Source: Penium margaritaceum (taxonomy: Eukaryota > Streptophyta > Zygnematophyceae > Desmidiales > Peniaceae). From it: DNA of 55,369 nt. The position numbers and the translations under genes were made by a program. The stretch lies in contig SZWC01008593.1 of assembly GCA_023375785.1 (NCBI GenBank), positions 52,474 through 107,842 on the forward strand, given 5' to 3'. The notes under the pieces were generated by a model. The model was not told where the DNA came from. It saw only the letters and a program-made list of their open reading frames with translations, and did not search any database. This document shows positions 34,801 through 46,700 of this stretch, one piece after another (position 1 is the stretch's first letter; every line of letters starts with the position of its first letter).

Positions 34801-35265
34801 TTACATTACTGGCATAAGAAATGATGGGGATAGAGTACATAGTGGGTTGGAGGCAAGATTGTGATGTCCTCCATTTACACAATACAAAAGAGTTGTCATC
34901 CATTCAAATGTTGTTTTTCAGACCAGTAGATATTGGAACTACAATATTCACTTGCATAAGTGTGTTCATCTTGTGGGCTATGTTTATCAACTCAAGCACA
35001 TTTTTTCCCGTCTTTCATGTGAATACGATCAAGCAAGTGTACTTTTGCAGGCATTCATCATCGATGAGATGGAAGAGTTGATGATGACAAGAGAGATACA
35101 CGGATTCATTGCTCATGGAGGAGTAAAAAATAGAAGAAACGAAGTCCCAGTGAGGTAATCCAACTGTTTCACATGATTGTCCTTGAACATGAAAGCACGT
35201 TCAACATCCAAGGATCTCCCAGGCACAACCCCCTCGTGGTTGTACACTACCGGCCACTAGGGGAT

Positions 35266-36180
35266 TCAAAAGCTCTTTCCATGGCTTGCTTGTTCCCAAC
35301 CACAATTGACACCCTTAACATTGGGGTAGTATCCTTGTCTATTATCTTGCTTGTCTTTGTCCTGTTCATTGTTGTTTCCACAAGCATGAACTTTCGAGTG
35401 CTTGGGACATTCATACACAAAGTGCCCAGTTTTCCCACAATAGTAGCAGTTCAGGGTGCCTATGTTGGCCTTTTTGTCGGCACGCTCCTCGTGGATGTCT
35501 TGTATCTGAGAAGATTTATGGTTGTTTGGCCTGTGTTGAGGGAGCTCAAACTCAGCGTGTTCCGGAGAGTGTCGATGCTTGTTGTTGCCTTGCAAGTGAT
35601 GCTGGCAGCAAGGTGTCTTCACTCCATAATTTGCCGGCATGGAGTTGTGCTTTACAAGGATGAAGTCACGTAGCTTAGCACCACTAATCCACGCCTTGCA
35701 TTGGAGATCCAACATATAGGTATGAGCGAGGGATTTGTTCAAAAGGCCGTTGGAGAGCCATTCAACAATTTCCCACATAAGGTGGTGATCCTCGTCTATG
35801 ATCTAATCTTGTGTATTGACCCAATCCTGGAGGTATCTTACGAGCTTGCCATCACCTTGACGGATTTTAGATAGATGCCTAGAATCTTGCTAGGAGATAG
35901 GCTCCCTACCATACAAGTCCACGAGGATCTTACACAGGTCTTTCCCATAAGGTTTGGGGACCGACTGAGGCGCTTTTACGTATAGCACTTAAAGCCAGTC
36001 CTTTCCTGATGAGAGTGCTTTACTCTCAAGGCAAGCTCGCCCGATAGTTTCCCAAGCTCGCTCCTTCATGCTATGGAGCTCAAGCAAGGGCTCCATGCGT
36101 GGCATCCAAGTGGCTAGGCCCAAGTGCTTGGAAAAGACAATTTTGGCATAATCACTGAGGAGGTTTAGAGCCTTTGAGAT
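35266..36180 (-). pseudogene. gag: copia-type gag with zinc knuckle
   Basis: A single frame on the minus strand starts around 36,180 ('FSKHLGLATWMPRMEPLLEL') and is interrupted by three stop codons before an open stretch of 170 codons (35,778-35,266). This contains 'LRDFILVKHNSMPANYG' and a perfect CCHC knuckle 'CYYCGKTGHFVYEC' (35,448-35,407). The pattern is that of a copia gag/nucleocapsid rather than a host zinc-finger protein, because of the RT and RNase H relics downstream. Confidence 0.75.
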
Positions 36181-36747
36181 CCCACCATTACTTTCTCAGC
36201 ATGATAATGGTGACGAGAGCCATTGGGGCCCGTTGACCGACAATTGACCCAGCAACCCTGACTTTGCCTCATTCGTAAATTGACACTTGTGTATATGTGT
36301 TCGATCATCTCAACACTTGTCATCGAAGTACGCTAATCATAAATTGCTCAGGTGTCCCAAATTCTAAATTGTGTTCTTCCTTGCTACCTGTTCACCATCC
36401 ATGCTCCGTTTGGCATAGCATGGCGTGTGTGATGGCGGAGCTCCCCCCCACAAGCTCAACACGACAACCGTTTGAACAAAACTCTGTCCTTACGGTACAT
36501 AGCCATGATGGGCATGGGGCATGGCGTTATGGCAGGAGGAGTCGCATGAACCCAGCCGCCTGGGTTCAAACCCGCACGTGCAGTGAATGCTTGGCTGAAT
36601 TTGAGTGATGGTCAGAAGGGGGTTGCTCTTCAAGGATGAAAGAAAGTGACTGAAACCTGGAGCTGTAGTGAATATAGTTGAACCGTCCGCTGAAAAGGGA
36701 TAGATTACTAATATGTACAAAAAGTCATGAAGGAACACGACAATGTT
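36181..36747. other. no recognisable gene
   Basis: Short open frames on both strands show no family features. Confidence 0.4.
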
Positions 36748-37147
36748 GAGGGGTGGTTTGGATGTCACCACATTTGTCCCGCGACTCGGTTTTCGGTGCC
36801 CACACAATGATGTGGCGCTGTTCACCAAGAGTGGTTGTGTGGTCAACTCAGCCTGCAATCATTTCTCATCATAATAGTTGCTCCGTTGACTCTCTATGGA
36901 TGCGGATTCATTTTTACTCGTTAGTGCGTTGAGCGGTCCATTTTATTATGCAAACTTGTTTTGAAGTCATAGTTTGGTCGTCGGGCGAGCATTAGCGAAG
37001 TTGACGTGGCCACAAGCGAAGCCCATGAGAAACCTTGCTCCAAAATATCCTCTGTGTGGTCGTCTGGCTAACCAAACATCCATCAGGGTTCCTTGACCAT
37101 TTTGGTGACCACTCAGAGGCCGTGTGGTGCTATCCAAACCACCCCTC
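36748..37147. mobile_element. 400-bp inverted-repeat element (MITE-like)
   Basis: The ends are near-perfect inverted repeats of about 25 bp: GAGGGGTGGTTTGGATGTCA at 36,748 and the complement of GAGGGGTGGTTTGGATAGCA ending at 37,147, with two mismatches. No convincing target duplication was found, so the superfamily is unknown. It encodes no transposase. Confidence 0.55.
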
Positions 37148-37789
37148 ACTCTTCCCTTTTCTGATTCACTCATAGATAGTGCGGTAAACTCTGCGATACT
37201 AATATCTAGATAAACGATATACAGCCTTGCTGCCCGAGTCTGTGTATACGAATTGTATCGCTGCTGATGTCATCAAAGCTACGGAAAGGAACTTCCCAAG
37301 AACTCTGAAACGTGATTCCCACTTCCTTCGTCTTAGCCTCGGTGCTGGTTCCAAAATCGAAGTTGCATCGTGGATCGCGCCCCATGTATCGCACACTTCA
37401 CTCGCTACTGCTTTTTGTGTACCTTCCGGCTGGTTACGTTGAGCCTCATTTTCGATGTTCAAACCCTTTCAAAGATGGCTTCGCTGTTGATGCCAGTCTG
37501 TGCTATCGCAGATCCCCCAACTTCAATCCGGTGCCCACAGTGACCATCTCCGCTAGCGTCTCCGGGAGTGTGCGGCACTATGTATAGTCAGGGACATCTA
37601 TACAGGGATTTCCCACAGGGGGGCGTCGAATACAGTGCCGTATCTTGACTAATCAATCGCTAGAAAACAAAAGGATTATTGGAAACGTTGTAGAAATTAC
37701 AGCGGCAATCATTGCCGAGACAGCTCCGCTGCACGTGACCATGAAGCTGCATTGATGGCAGTCAGACTGAAAATTTTCTACTAAATTCT
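37148..37789. other. no recognisable gene
   Basis: No family-level coding similarity on either strand. The left end of the large KDZ element may lie here, but no terminal repeat was found. Confidence 0.4.
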
Positions 37790-38360
37790 CGTTGACATAG
37801 TGGGTCCTATTTTTTCATGGTAGGACGACATAGGACACCACCGTTGAGTGTGAGATTGATGTTTTCAATTTGTATAGGACCAGGTTTGCGATCACATAAC
37901 ATGTGAATACATCCTTTGAAAATGAATGGCTTCGATTACGAAGGACTCTCGCGAATACTGGATGAAGTTACGGATTCCGTAGGACTCGGTATGTAGTGCA
38001 GCTTTTTGGGTCCTGGAAAAATCGTTATGTGAATAATGTCGCATGACGGTAGTGAGGATGCATGTCCTACAACGTTCGGTTGTTCTTCATAGGACCCGTT
38101 ATGTAGTGACAGGACCTACTATGCTTGAGAGAATGTTTTAGGACTATACCTTTGCCAGTTAAAGTCATAGGTCGTGAAAGAGATGGATTGAGTCCTACAC
38201 CGTTTGGAAATGAGTCTTTCGAGTGCGTAGTGAACTAAGTCCCACTACGATATGACGAAGTCCGTAGGACTTCGTCATATCGTAGTGGGACCCATTTTGG
38301 TACCTATAGTGTCGTTTACAATGGAGGTCCTACACCAAAGTACCGCGTGTCCTACGACGA
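37790..38360. repeat. TAGGAC motif array, left outer
   Basis: About a dozen copies of TAGGAC or GTCCTA in both orientations, for example at 37,804, 37,820, 37,831, 37,875, 37,980, 38,064, 38,090 and 38,326. Spacing is irregular (10-100 bp). Several copies extend to GTCCTACRACG. Confidence 0.75.
38239..38291. repeat. perfect 25-bp inverted repeat with 3-nt loop
   Basis: Arms 38,239-38,263 and 38,267-38,291 are exact reverse complements around GTA. The centre forms GTCC-GTA-GGAC, so two motif copies face each other at the hairpin tip. Confidence 0.93.
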
Positions 38361-38628
38361 ATGGGGACATACAACGTCTCGGTTTGTGGTTGACAGCAAA
38401 CGAGGTGTGACCAGCTGCGATGATTTTTTTTCGCTTGGTCGTAACGGGATAAGGAGCACTGAAAAGGAAAAGGCAAGAGGGTTGCACCCAGCCTGTGAGT
38501 TGTAGCATGGTGGTAGGAATTATTGATGGTTGCCTTAAAGCGCCCTGTCATTCTTCATTGAAATGCCCTTAGTTGATTGTATTTGATTGAACTTGAATGA
38601 ACTTGTAGCAGAATGTATGTATGGATCA

Positions 38629-41537
38629 TAAAGAGTGGGGGCGGTACCAACTGTGGAGTGTGGGGCTGTGCAATCATGGGGTGTTTAACAAAATCAATTG
38701 CACATTGTAACAGGGCGTGCAAAGGGCTACTCAAAACATTTCACGCCACGGCAATCTGATTCCGAATCACCGTGATTCCGCCGACCCATTGGGAAAAAGA
38801 GTGGGGGAGGTACCCACTGTGGAGTTTGGGGCTGTGCAATCATAGGGAGTTCAATAAAATAAATTGTATAGTGTAACAGGGTGTGCAAAGGGCTAGTCAA
38901 AACATTTTACATCACGGCAATTTGATTCCGAATCACCGTGATTCCGCCGACCCATTGGAGAAAAGAGTGGGGGCGGTTCCCACAGTGGAGTGTGGGGCTC
39001 TGCAACCATAGGGAGTTTAACAAGATCAATTACACAATGTATTAGGGTGTGTAAAGCGCTATCCAAAATATTTTTCTTCACGTCCAACTGATTCCGAAGC
39101 ACCCTGATTCCGCCAACCCCATCGGAAAAAGAGTGGGGGCGGTACCCATTGTGGTGCATGGGGCTGTGCAACCATAGGAAGGATAAAAAAAGCAATTACA
39201 CAATGTAACAGAGTGTACAAAGGGCTACCGAGGAAGATTCACGGCAAGTCGATCTGGTTCCAATGGACCCTGATTCAACCCGCCGTACCAGGGACACCGT
39301 GGGTGCGCATACCGGCACCGGAGCATGAAGCTAAGAAGCCAAAGGGAGATGAGTGGAAGCGAATCCACAGTGTCCTAGGGCTTGACAAGGGCTACGGAGG
39401 AAAATTTACGGCACATTGATCTGGTTCCGATTGACCCTGATTCCGCCCGCCGCACCAGGGACACCGTGGGTGCGCAGACCGACCCCGGAGCATGAAGCTA
39501 AGAAGCCAAAGGGAGATGAGTGAAAGTGAATCTACAGTGTCCTAGGGCATGACAAGGGCTACCGGGGAAATTTTACGGCACGTCGATCTGGTTCCGATTG
39601 ACCCTAATTCCGCCCGTCGCACCAGGGACACCGTGGGTGCGCATACCGACCCCGGAGCATGAAGCTAAGAAGCCAAAGGGAAATGAGTGAAAGCGAATCC
39701 ACAGTGTCCTAGGGCATGACAACGGCTATTGGGGAAACTTTACGGCACGTCGATCTGGTTCCGATTGACCCTGATTCCGCCCGCCGCACCAGGGACACCG
39801 TGGGTGCGCCTACCGACCCTGGAGCATGAAGCTAAGAAGCCAAAGGGAGATGAGTGAAAGCGAATCCACAGTGTCCTAGGGTATGACAAGGGCTACCGGG
39901 GAAAATTTACGGCACGTCCATCTGGTTCCGATTGACCCTGATTCCGCCCGCCGCACCAGGGACACCGTGGGTGCGCATACCGACCCCGGAGCATGAAGCT
40001 AAGAAGCCAAAGGGAAATGAGTGAAAGCGAATCCACAGTGTCCTGGGGCATGACAAGGGCTACCGGGGAAAGATTACGGCACGTCGATCTGGTTCTGATT
40101 GACCCTGATTCCGCCCGCTGCACCAGGGACACCGTGGGTGCGCATACCGACCCCGGAGCATGAAGCTAAGAAGCCAAAGAGAAATGAGTGAAAGAGAATC
40201 CACAGTTTCCTAGGGCATGACAAGGGCTACTGGGGAAAGTTTACAGCACGTCGATCTGGTTCAGATTGACCCTGATTCCGCCCGCCGCACCAGGGCACCG
40301 TGGGTGCGCATACCGACCCCGGAGCATGAAGCTAAGAAGCCAAAGGGAAATGAGTGAAAGAAAATCCACAGTGTCCTAGGGCATGACAAGGGCTACCGGG
40401 GAAAGTTTACTGCACGTCGATCTGGTTCCGATTGACCCTGATTCCGCCCGCCGCACCAGGGACACCGTGGGTACGCATACCGACCCCGAAGCATGAAACT
40501 AAGAAGCCAAAGGGAAATGAGTGAAAGTGAATGCATAGTGTCCTAGGGCATGACAAGGACTACCGGGGAAAACTTATGGCACGTTGATCTGGTTCCGATT
40601 GATCCTGATGCCGCCCGCCGCACCAGGGAAACCATGGGTGCGCATACCGGCCCTGGAGCAGAAAGCCAAGAAGCCAAAGGGAAATGAGTGAAAGCAAATC
40701 CAAAGTGTCCTAGGGCATGACAAGGGCTACCGGAGAAAACTTACGGCACGTCGATCTGGTTCCAATTGACCGTGATTCCGCCCGCCGCACCAGGGACATC
40801 GTGGGTGCGCATACCGACCCTGGAGCATGAAGCTAAGTAGCCAAAGGGAGATGAGTGAAAGCGAATCCACAGTGTCCTAGGGCCTGACAAGGGCTACCGG
40901 AGAAAATTTACGGCACGTGGATGTGCTTCCGAATGACCCTCATTCCGCCGACCGCACCGGAAAAAGAGTGGGGGCGGTACCCACTATGGAGCGTGGGGCT
41001 GTGAAACCATATGGAGTTTAATACAAAAAATTGCACAGTGTAATAGGGAGTGCAAAGGGCCATGGGAAAAACTTTGCGGCACGTCAATCTAATTCCGAAT
41101 GACCCTCATTTCGCCGACCGTACCGAAAAAAGAGTGGGGGCGTTACCCACTGTGGAGCGTGGGGCTGTGAAACCAGAGGGAGTTTAATAAAAACAATTGC
41201 ACAGTGTAATATGGTGTGCAAAGGGCTATGGGAAAACAAATTGTGGCACGTCGATCTAATTCCGAATGACCCTCATTTTGCCGACCGCACCGGAAAAAGA
41301 GTGGGGGTGTTATCCACTGTGGAGCGTGGGGCTGTGAAACCATAGGGAGTTTAATAAAAAAATTGCACAGTGTAATAGGGTGTGCAAAGGGCTATGGGAG
41401 AGAATTTGTGGCACGTGGATCTAATTCCAAATGACCCTCATTTCGCCGACCGCACCGGAAAAAGAGTGGGGGCGATACCCACTGTGGAGCGTGGGGCTGT
41501 GAAACCAGAGGGAGTGTAATAAAAACAATTGCACAAC
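38629..41537. repeat. 166/167-bp satellite array, 17.5 monomers, A-B-A layout
   Basis: A landmark (GGGCTA and variants) recurs at 38,724, 38,890, 39,056, 39,222, 39,389, 39,556, 39,723, 39,890, 40,057, 40,224, 40,390, 40,557, 40,724, 40,891, 41,057, 41,223 and 41,389. Type A monomers (166 bp, with GAGTGGGGGCGG) flank a block of about ten type B monomers (167 bp, with CACCAGGGACACCGTGGG). Both types share the stretch around GATTCCG. The length is typical of satellites that wrap one nucleosome. Short open frames inside have no coding features. Confidence 0.95.
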
Positions 41538-41679
41538 CTTAGAGTTCCCTTTGTGGTTTCTTGCATTTGATGGGAACCATCTCTTTCGTAACATAGTTGT
41601 TTTCCATCCTTGCTGTTTGCAACCGAGTTGAGAAACAACACGGGCCGAACACAGACAAGTCCCGGGTTGTTGAACACAA

Positions 41680-42500
41680 GGTGATTTCACGGGACCTGAC
41701 ATCAACGGCGTCACAATTTCTTCAGTCGTAAGTTTTACAAGACCCACAATGTCTTCTCTTCTACGACGTTTCATACATCTGTAAACAATGCAGGACCTGC
41801 GCAAGTCTAATCGCTGTCGAGGTAGGACCATATACAACTTTGACACCTTTGACTCGTGGTTCGTGCAGGACCATATGCGTTCACTCGTGCACGGTGCAAG
41901 ACCCTAGTCATTCCCGTAAAAGATCGCAAAAGACTTTGCAGGACCATGTCATTGTGGACGACGTAGCGACACGTCGTCCAGCAAACCTTACGGTAATGGT
42001 GAGCACTTTGTTGACAAACCGACAGTAGATCTGGGTAGTTTCATAATGCGAAACAACGGACGGGAGAGGTCATACAAAGTCAATCACTATATCGTGCAAG
42101 CGGTCTGTGTCATAGGTCCTGCAACATATTCAACGAACAATGTTCTGGGACTCACGACAGAGCGTTGGCGTTTTGCAGACGTAGCAGAACCTGTACAATG
42201 ACTGAACCAATCACGACGTTTGATTGTTTCCATTGTGGGACTTGTGTTAATGTACGAGTGTTCGCACTAGGGTTTAGAGGTCGTAGGACCTGTGCTCCGT
42301 GGCAGTCCATGTTTTTGCAGGACCCAGGGTTTCCTCTCAGGTACTTCGAAAATGTGCACCATCGGGGTTTCATTCATCAGTACACAATGCAGGACTTGCA
42401 CAGGTGTAATCGCGGTCGGAGCAGGACCTGCTCCGTTAACTTCGGGACGTTGTAGGACCACGACGTAAACGACGTAGCGACATGGCGTCCAACAAACCTT
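41680..42500. repeat. TAGGACC motif array, left inner
   Basis: About ten copies of GGACC/GGTCC motifs, for example at 41,792, 41,824, 42,114, 42,284, 42,424 and 42,453. Two longer segments are duplicated about 0.5-0.6 kb apart: GCAGGACxTGCxCA...TAATCGC (41,791 and 42,390) and GACGTAGCGACA...CAAACCTTAC (near 41,959 and 42,472). Confidence 0.75.
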
Positions 42501-43701
42501 ACAGGAACCATGTTGGGTGATTTATGTCATTCGTTTCAGCCTATTGTCCACCGGTGTGTGACCTACTCAGGGGACGTGCGGCACGCGGTTCTTGGCGCCG
42601 CATAAGGTAAAGACTGCTGACCTACAACCTTTTTTCCTCCGTCTGTTTGGAGCAGGTCCTAGTGTTGTTCCGTTGCATCTATTAGCTAGCACTCTGACAT
42701 CTCTCCGACACCTGTCAACTCTCGTTGGAGATTCGTTAGTTTGCTTACAAATAGACTATGGCTCTCGGTCCTACCTCCCGTGATGCCGGGCGTGGAGCAC
42801 GTCCGGGCTGGGTTCGCATCCTGACATGTGCTGAGTTTCGATGGGAAACTTTGGGACGGCGACGCAGCTCATGAGCGAATCTGAAGCTGGTGGCCTTGCT
42901 TCCACGCCTTCTGCACATGGCGTGAGACTGGATTCACTTCTATTCTTGAACTTCATCAATTGCAAGCACCCCTTTTGAACTTTGTCACGCACCTTCTTGT
43001 CCCGCGTCTGTCCTTGCTGTCCATAGCATCAGGGGTTCATTCCATGCACCTTCTAAAACATGTTCAATCTGGGAATCGTCGCTTTCCTACCTCGACATCG
43101 TAGATGTCGTTGTTTCCTGGTTTCATTGCAATGTTTGGCAGATGGCAAGCTCTGTTATGAAACCGTCAAGCACTGTTTATGAAACCCTGTATTTCTTGTA
43201 CGCGCTTTGCTGTGGCAGATGTCCCCACCGAGACGAGAAGGCTCAGAGGAGCGTTCAGCCAGTTTGGGAGTGCAGTTCAATCGCTCCCCTCCAACTCGTT
43301 AGCAAAGATCCTTGGTGAGATGGCCCGCCGACATGGCTATCATTGGTGCAAACTATTAATCTTTGAACAAGCGTTGTCACATGTGCAATGAGACAGGCAG
43401 AAATTGTGATTTCAAAGAGCTGGTGAATGCGTACACTTCACATTGCGAGCTATTCCCACCGAAATCTTTCATCAAGTGCCGGTGTACAAGAGACAAGGCT
43501 GGAACAAGACGATTGGTCAAAAACGGTGGAATCTGACAAAGACTGCAAAGTTCGACACTCAACCGCACGAAGAGACATAGACGGAGAACAAGATTACCAG
43601 CATGCCGCAGGTCACATGCGGTTCTACTGTTGCAGGTTTGTTGAAATCTTCCGTGCCTCATCCTTAGTAGAAGCGTTTGTTGTCAGTGTGTTCGTTCACT
43701 A
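42501..43701 (+). other. transposase upstream region, candidate first exons
   Basis: An ATG at 42,841 opens 26 codons ending at a GT donor (CATGGC/GTGAGA), a plausible first exon. A cysteine-rich stretch near 43,377-43,510 ('CHMCNETGRNCDF', 'CRCTRD') could be a zinc-binding exon. Neither can be linked with certainty to the transposase exons downstream. Confidence 0.35.
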
Positions 43702-46700
43702 TTGAAACGCAGATTGTTTTGGAGTGTGTGCAGATGTGTGACATTGAAGCTGAAGGTTACAGACTTCAAAAGATTGTTTTTCCGTGATGAAGAAAACGGG
43801 ACGTGGACGCAAAATCCAGCGTTGAAACTCTGTCCGCACTGCAAACCTAACGTCGGTGAACTTCTGAAAGAACCGTGCTGTCCCCAATTTCCTCCAGAAC
43901 GGGTGCGGCCTCGTGAGCCCACTATGGTGGATCTCTTTGTGCATGTGGTGACAGAGACACACGCAAGTCCACTGTTCCGTGATGCAGAAGGTGTCCCACT
44001 GGGGAATGTTACCCGACGTGCTTTGAATCCTGCTGTTGGTCATCGGCCCGATGGAGGAGCTGCCGTGTCTTTCTCCGCTAATGACAACAAAGGCAACGAA
44101 CGCTCTGAAGGGAATTCCTGCGGGAGAGAGCATCCTTTCAACCTCAACAACCATCCTACGTCCTTTTTTGTGAGTGGGTTTTCTAGCTTTATTTACACTC
44201 CCCGTCAGTCCCTTGATCGCTCCTGAGAAGAGGGTGACTTGGTAGACATGTCAAATGATGATGCAGGAAAAAGGACCTCGGCCGCGCATGTGGCGGAACC
44301 TGCCTCTTTACGTTTTTTAAGAGAGTCATCTGAAGAAAACCCGGAAGGTGGTGAAACCCAAAGCTACACCGGTTTACAACGGAGATCCTTACGAAGTTTT
44401 TGAAGCTGATTTGAATCTTGAGCAGACAGCACAATTTGTTGTGAAACTGAGCGAGTCCGCCGCTCTTGTGCCAGACTTCGACCATGATCGTCACAAGACA
44501 CTTGTTCCATGCTTACCTGTCCCAAAACCCCCAGCGATGTACGGAGTTCCAGTGCATGTGTGGTTGTCTCGGGGCGGAGGTGTTCATTGCACCTGTATCT
44601 GTGGGATCTGCGATGCCTGTGTACACAAGAAGTAGGCTGAAGTGCATCTGCAGAGGCCTCTAACAGAGGCTAGTTGGAGAGACAATCCTGTTGTTCCCGT
44701 GTGTATTTCCCAAAATGACAATCCCTGCTACTCAATCTTGGATAACCAAGCATCTCAAGACGGTGAGAGAGTATAAGGTTGGGCATTGGTGGAGGGTGAC
44801 GGTTTTGGTGCATTCCGCTGCTCTTGTGATAGAGGCGCGGGAAAGTGTGAAAGGGACCTGCAGATTCTGTAGGCACTGTCCCATGATTGTGCTGAATGGT
44901 GCCTCCCCATTACAGCTACACGTTTGCGACGGGAAGTTGATGCAACTGTTCCAATGAAGGTTCCTATCTGTGTTAGTTGCCGCTCCGGAAGTCCATGCGC
45001 TGTGGAGGATCACCACTCCAAGGAGTGGAGTGTATGCCAGTGGCTGCGCATTCGATCATTTCAGAAGGTGGATGTACTCCATGGATTGCATCCATGCCGG
45101 CCGACGAATGCGTCTGATGCCTCTCGGCTAGCTGCCGTGGCTTGGGATGATGAGTTTTGTCTCTCAGCACTGTCACCAAAAAGCTGCTCGTGCCCTTACG
45201 GCCATTCTTGGAAGCAAGTGAGTTCTCCATTTGTTTTCGTCGCTTGTGGTTCTCAGATTGGCTCTACGTATTGAAGTTCTGTTTCGTTCAATGTAGAAAA
45301 CCAAGGATATCAAGCTCTATGACACGTTTCAAGAGGCTAAAATGGTATGAAAGTAAAATTTCGAGCTTGTTGGAAAAAAACTTTCATTACATGGTTTCGT
45401 AAGTAACTCCTAACAGATCTCGTTTTGCAGACCAAGGTCGACTACTTCAGAACTGACAACTGTTTGTGCATTGTGTTCCCGTATGGGCGTGAAGATGGCG
45501 TGTTCATCTATTCATCTGCTTCAGCGTTCACGCACTCAGCTCTAATATGGGTTATGTCATTCGCTTGCAATGGTTCAACCTTCACGGCGATCCATGGTGC
45601 CATGGCGTTTTTTGAGAGGGCAACAAAGAACATTCAGTTCCCATGTCGAACAACGTTATCCAAAGCCATGCAGGCATTCATCCGGGTGATCGATGTTGAA
45701 GGTCTAGGCACATGTTGTAATGTGTGTGGTGAAGTTCCGGACATGCTTGTTTGTGATGGAACATCGTTGATCAATCGTCATGGCGAGTGTGTCCAGAAGC
45801 CCTTTTACACAACTCCAATGTCTGGGCAGGCCGTGAGAGGAAAGCCAATTCACAAGAGGTTGGTGAAAGACCGGCAGATGAGACTATGGCTGACACGTAA
45901 TGTACATCGCCGATGGCAGAAGGATGTGGTGCTTGATGTCCACCTCAACATTTTGCTGCAAGGCTTGCGAACATGCGGAGCTTCCGATGTTGCAACTATC
46001 GTGGAGGACGTGAAAGTGGCAAACAACGATATCAATGTTGAAAACGACGCAACTGTAAGTGTTGCATCACGAGTTTCCCTCTTTCGTCACAGAAAATAAC
46101 TTTCGAATTCCTGTTTGGTGAGTGGAGAATCTTTAGAAGTGTGTTGTTTGATTAGTGCAGTTTTACACGACAAGGCCGCCGTATGATGACTTCTTGTACT
46201 CCCTCGGAGCGTGGGGAACTGAGTTGTGCTTACTTCACGGTGAAGCCATTGATGATTTACGCACCTTCATCACGTCGACATCCTTGATGACGTTATCTCG
46301 CTGGCAACACATTGTGGACCACATGCCACTTGTGGCGAAGGTGGTCGACTGCCACATTGCGCCGTTTCTGTTGGTGTATGATGCTGACATGGATGCTTCA
46401 AATTGGGAAGTTGCCCAGTGCATGGTTCCGGCCGCGACAATGAACGTTTTGTCACTTCTGGTGAACTGATAAATCGAGTTTTTCATGAGTGTAAGTTGAA
46501 CCAGTCTTTCTAGAAATTGCATTTAAAAGTATCTTTTCCGTACACTGAAAATCAGTTCTGAACGTGCAGGATTGTGAAGAGCCAGATCTGGCTGGGCCAA
46601 TCCAACCAGTCCGCACTGCATGTTATCGACGTTGGGACCTGAAGGCTTTGAGACCATGGTTGAGAACCCTCAAACGCGAAGACGGCAAAAGCATCCATGT

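Larger units (their letters stand above)
32138..36180 (-). mobile_element. decayed minus-strand Ty1/copia relative
   Basis: Three landmarks occur in gene order on the minus strand: gag with zinc knuckle (36,180-35,266), an RT catalytic segment (near 34,770-34,730) and an RNase H remnant (32,600-32,138). A tandem TRIM (33,028-33,676) lies between RT and RNase H. Protease and integrase were not recognised. LTRs were not identified. Confidence 0.6.

Noticed and set aside
38629..41537. CRISPR-like array
   Set aside because: The whole 166/167-bp unit is repeated with no unique spacers; it is a satellite in a eukaryotic genome.
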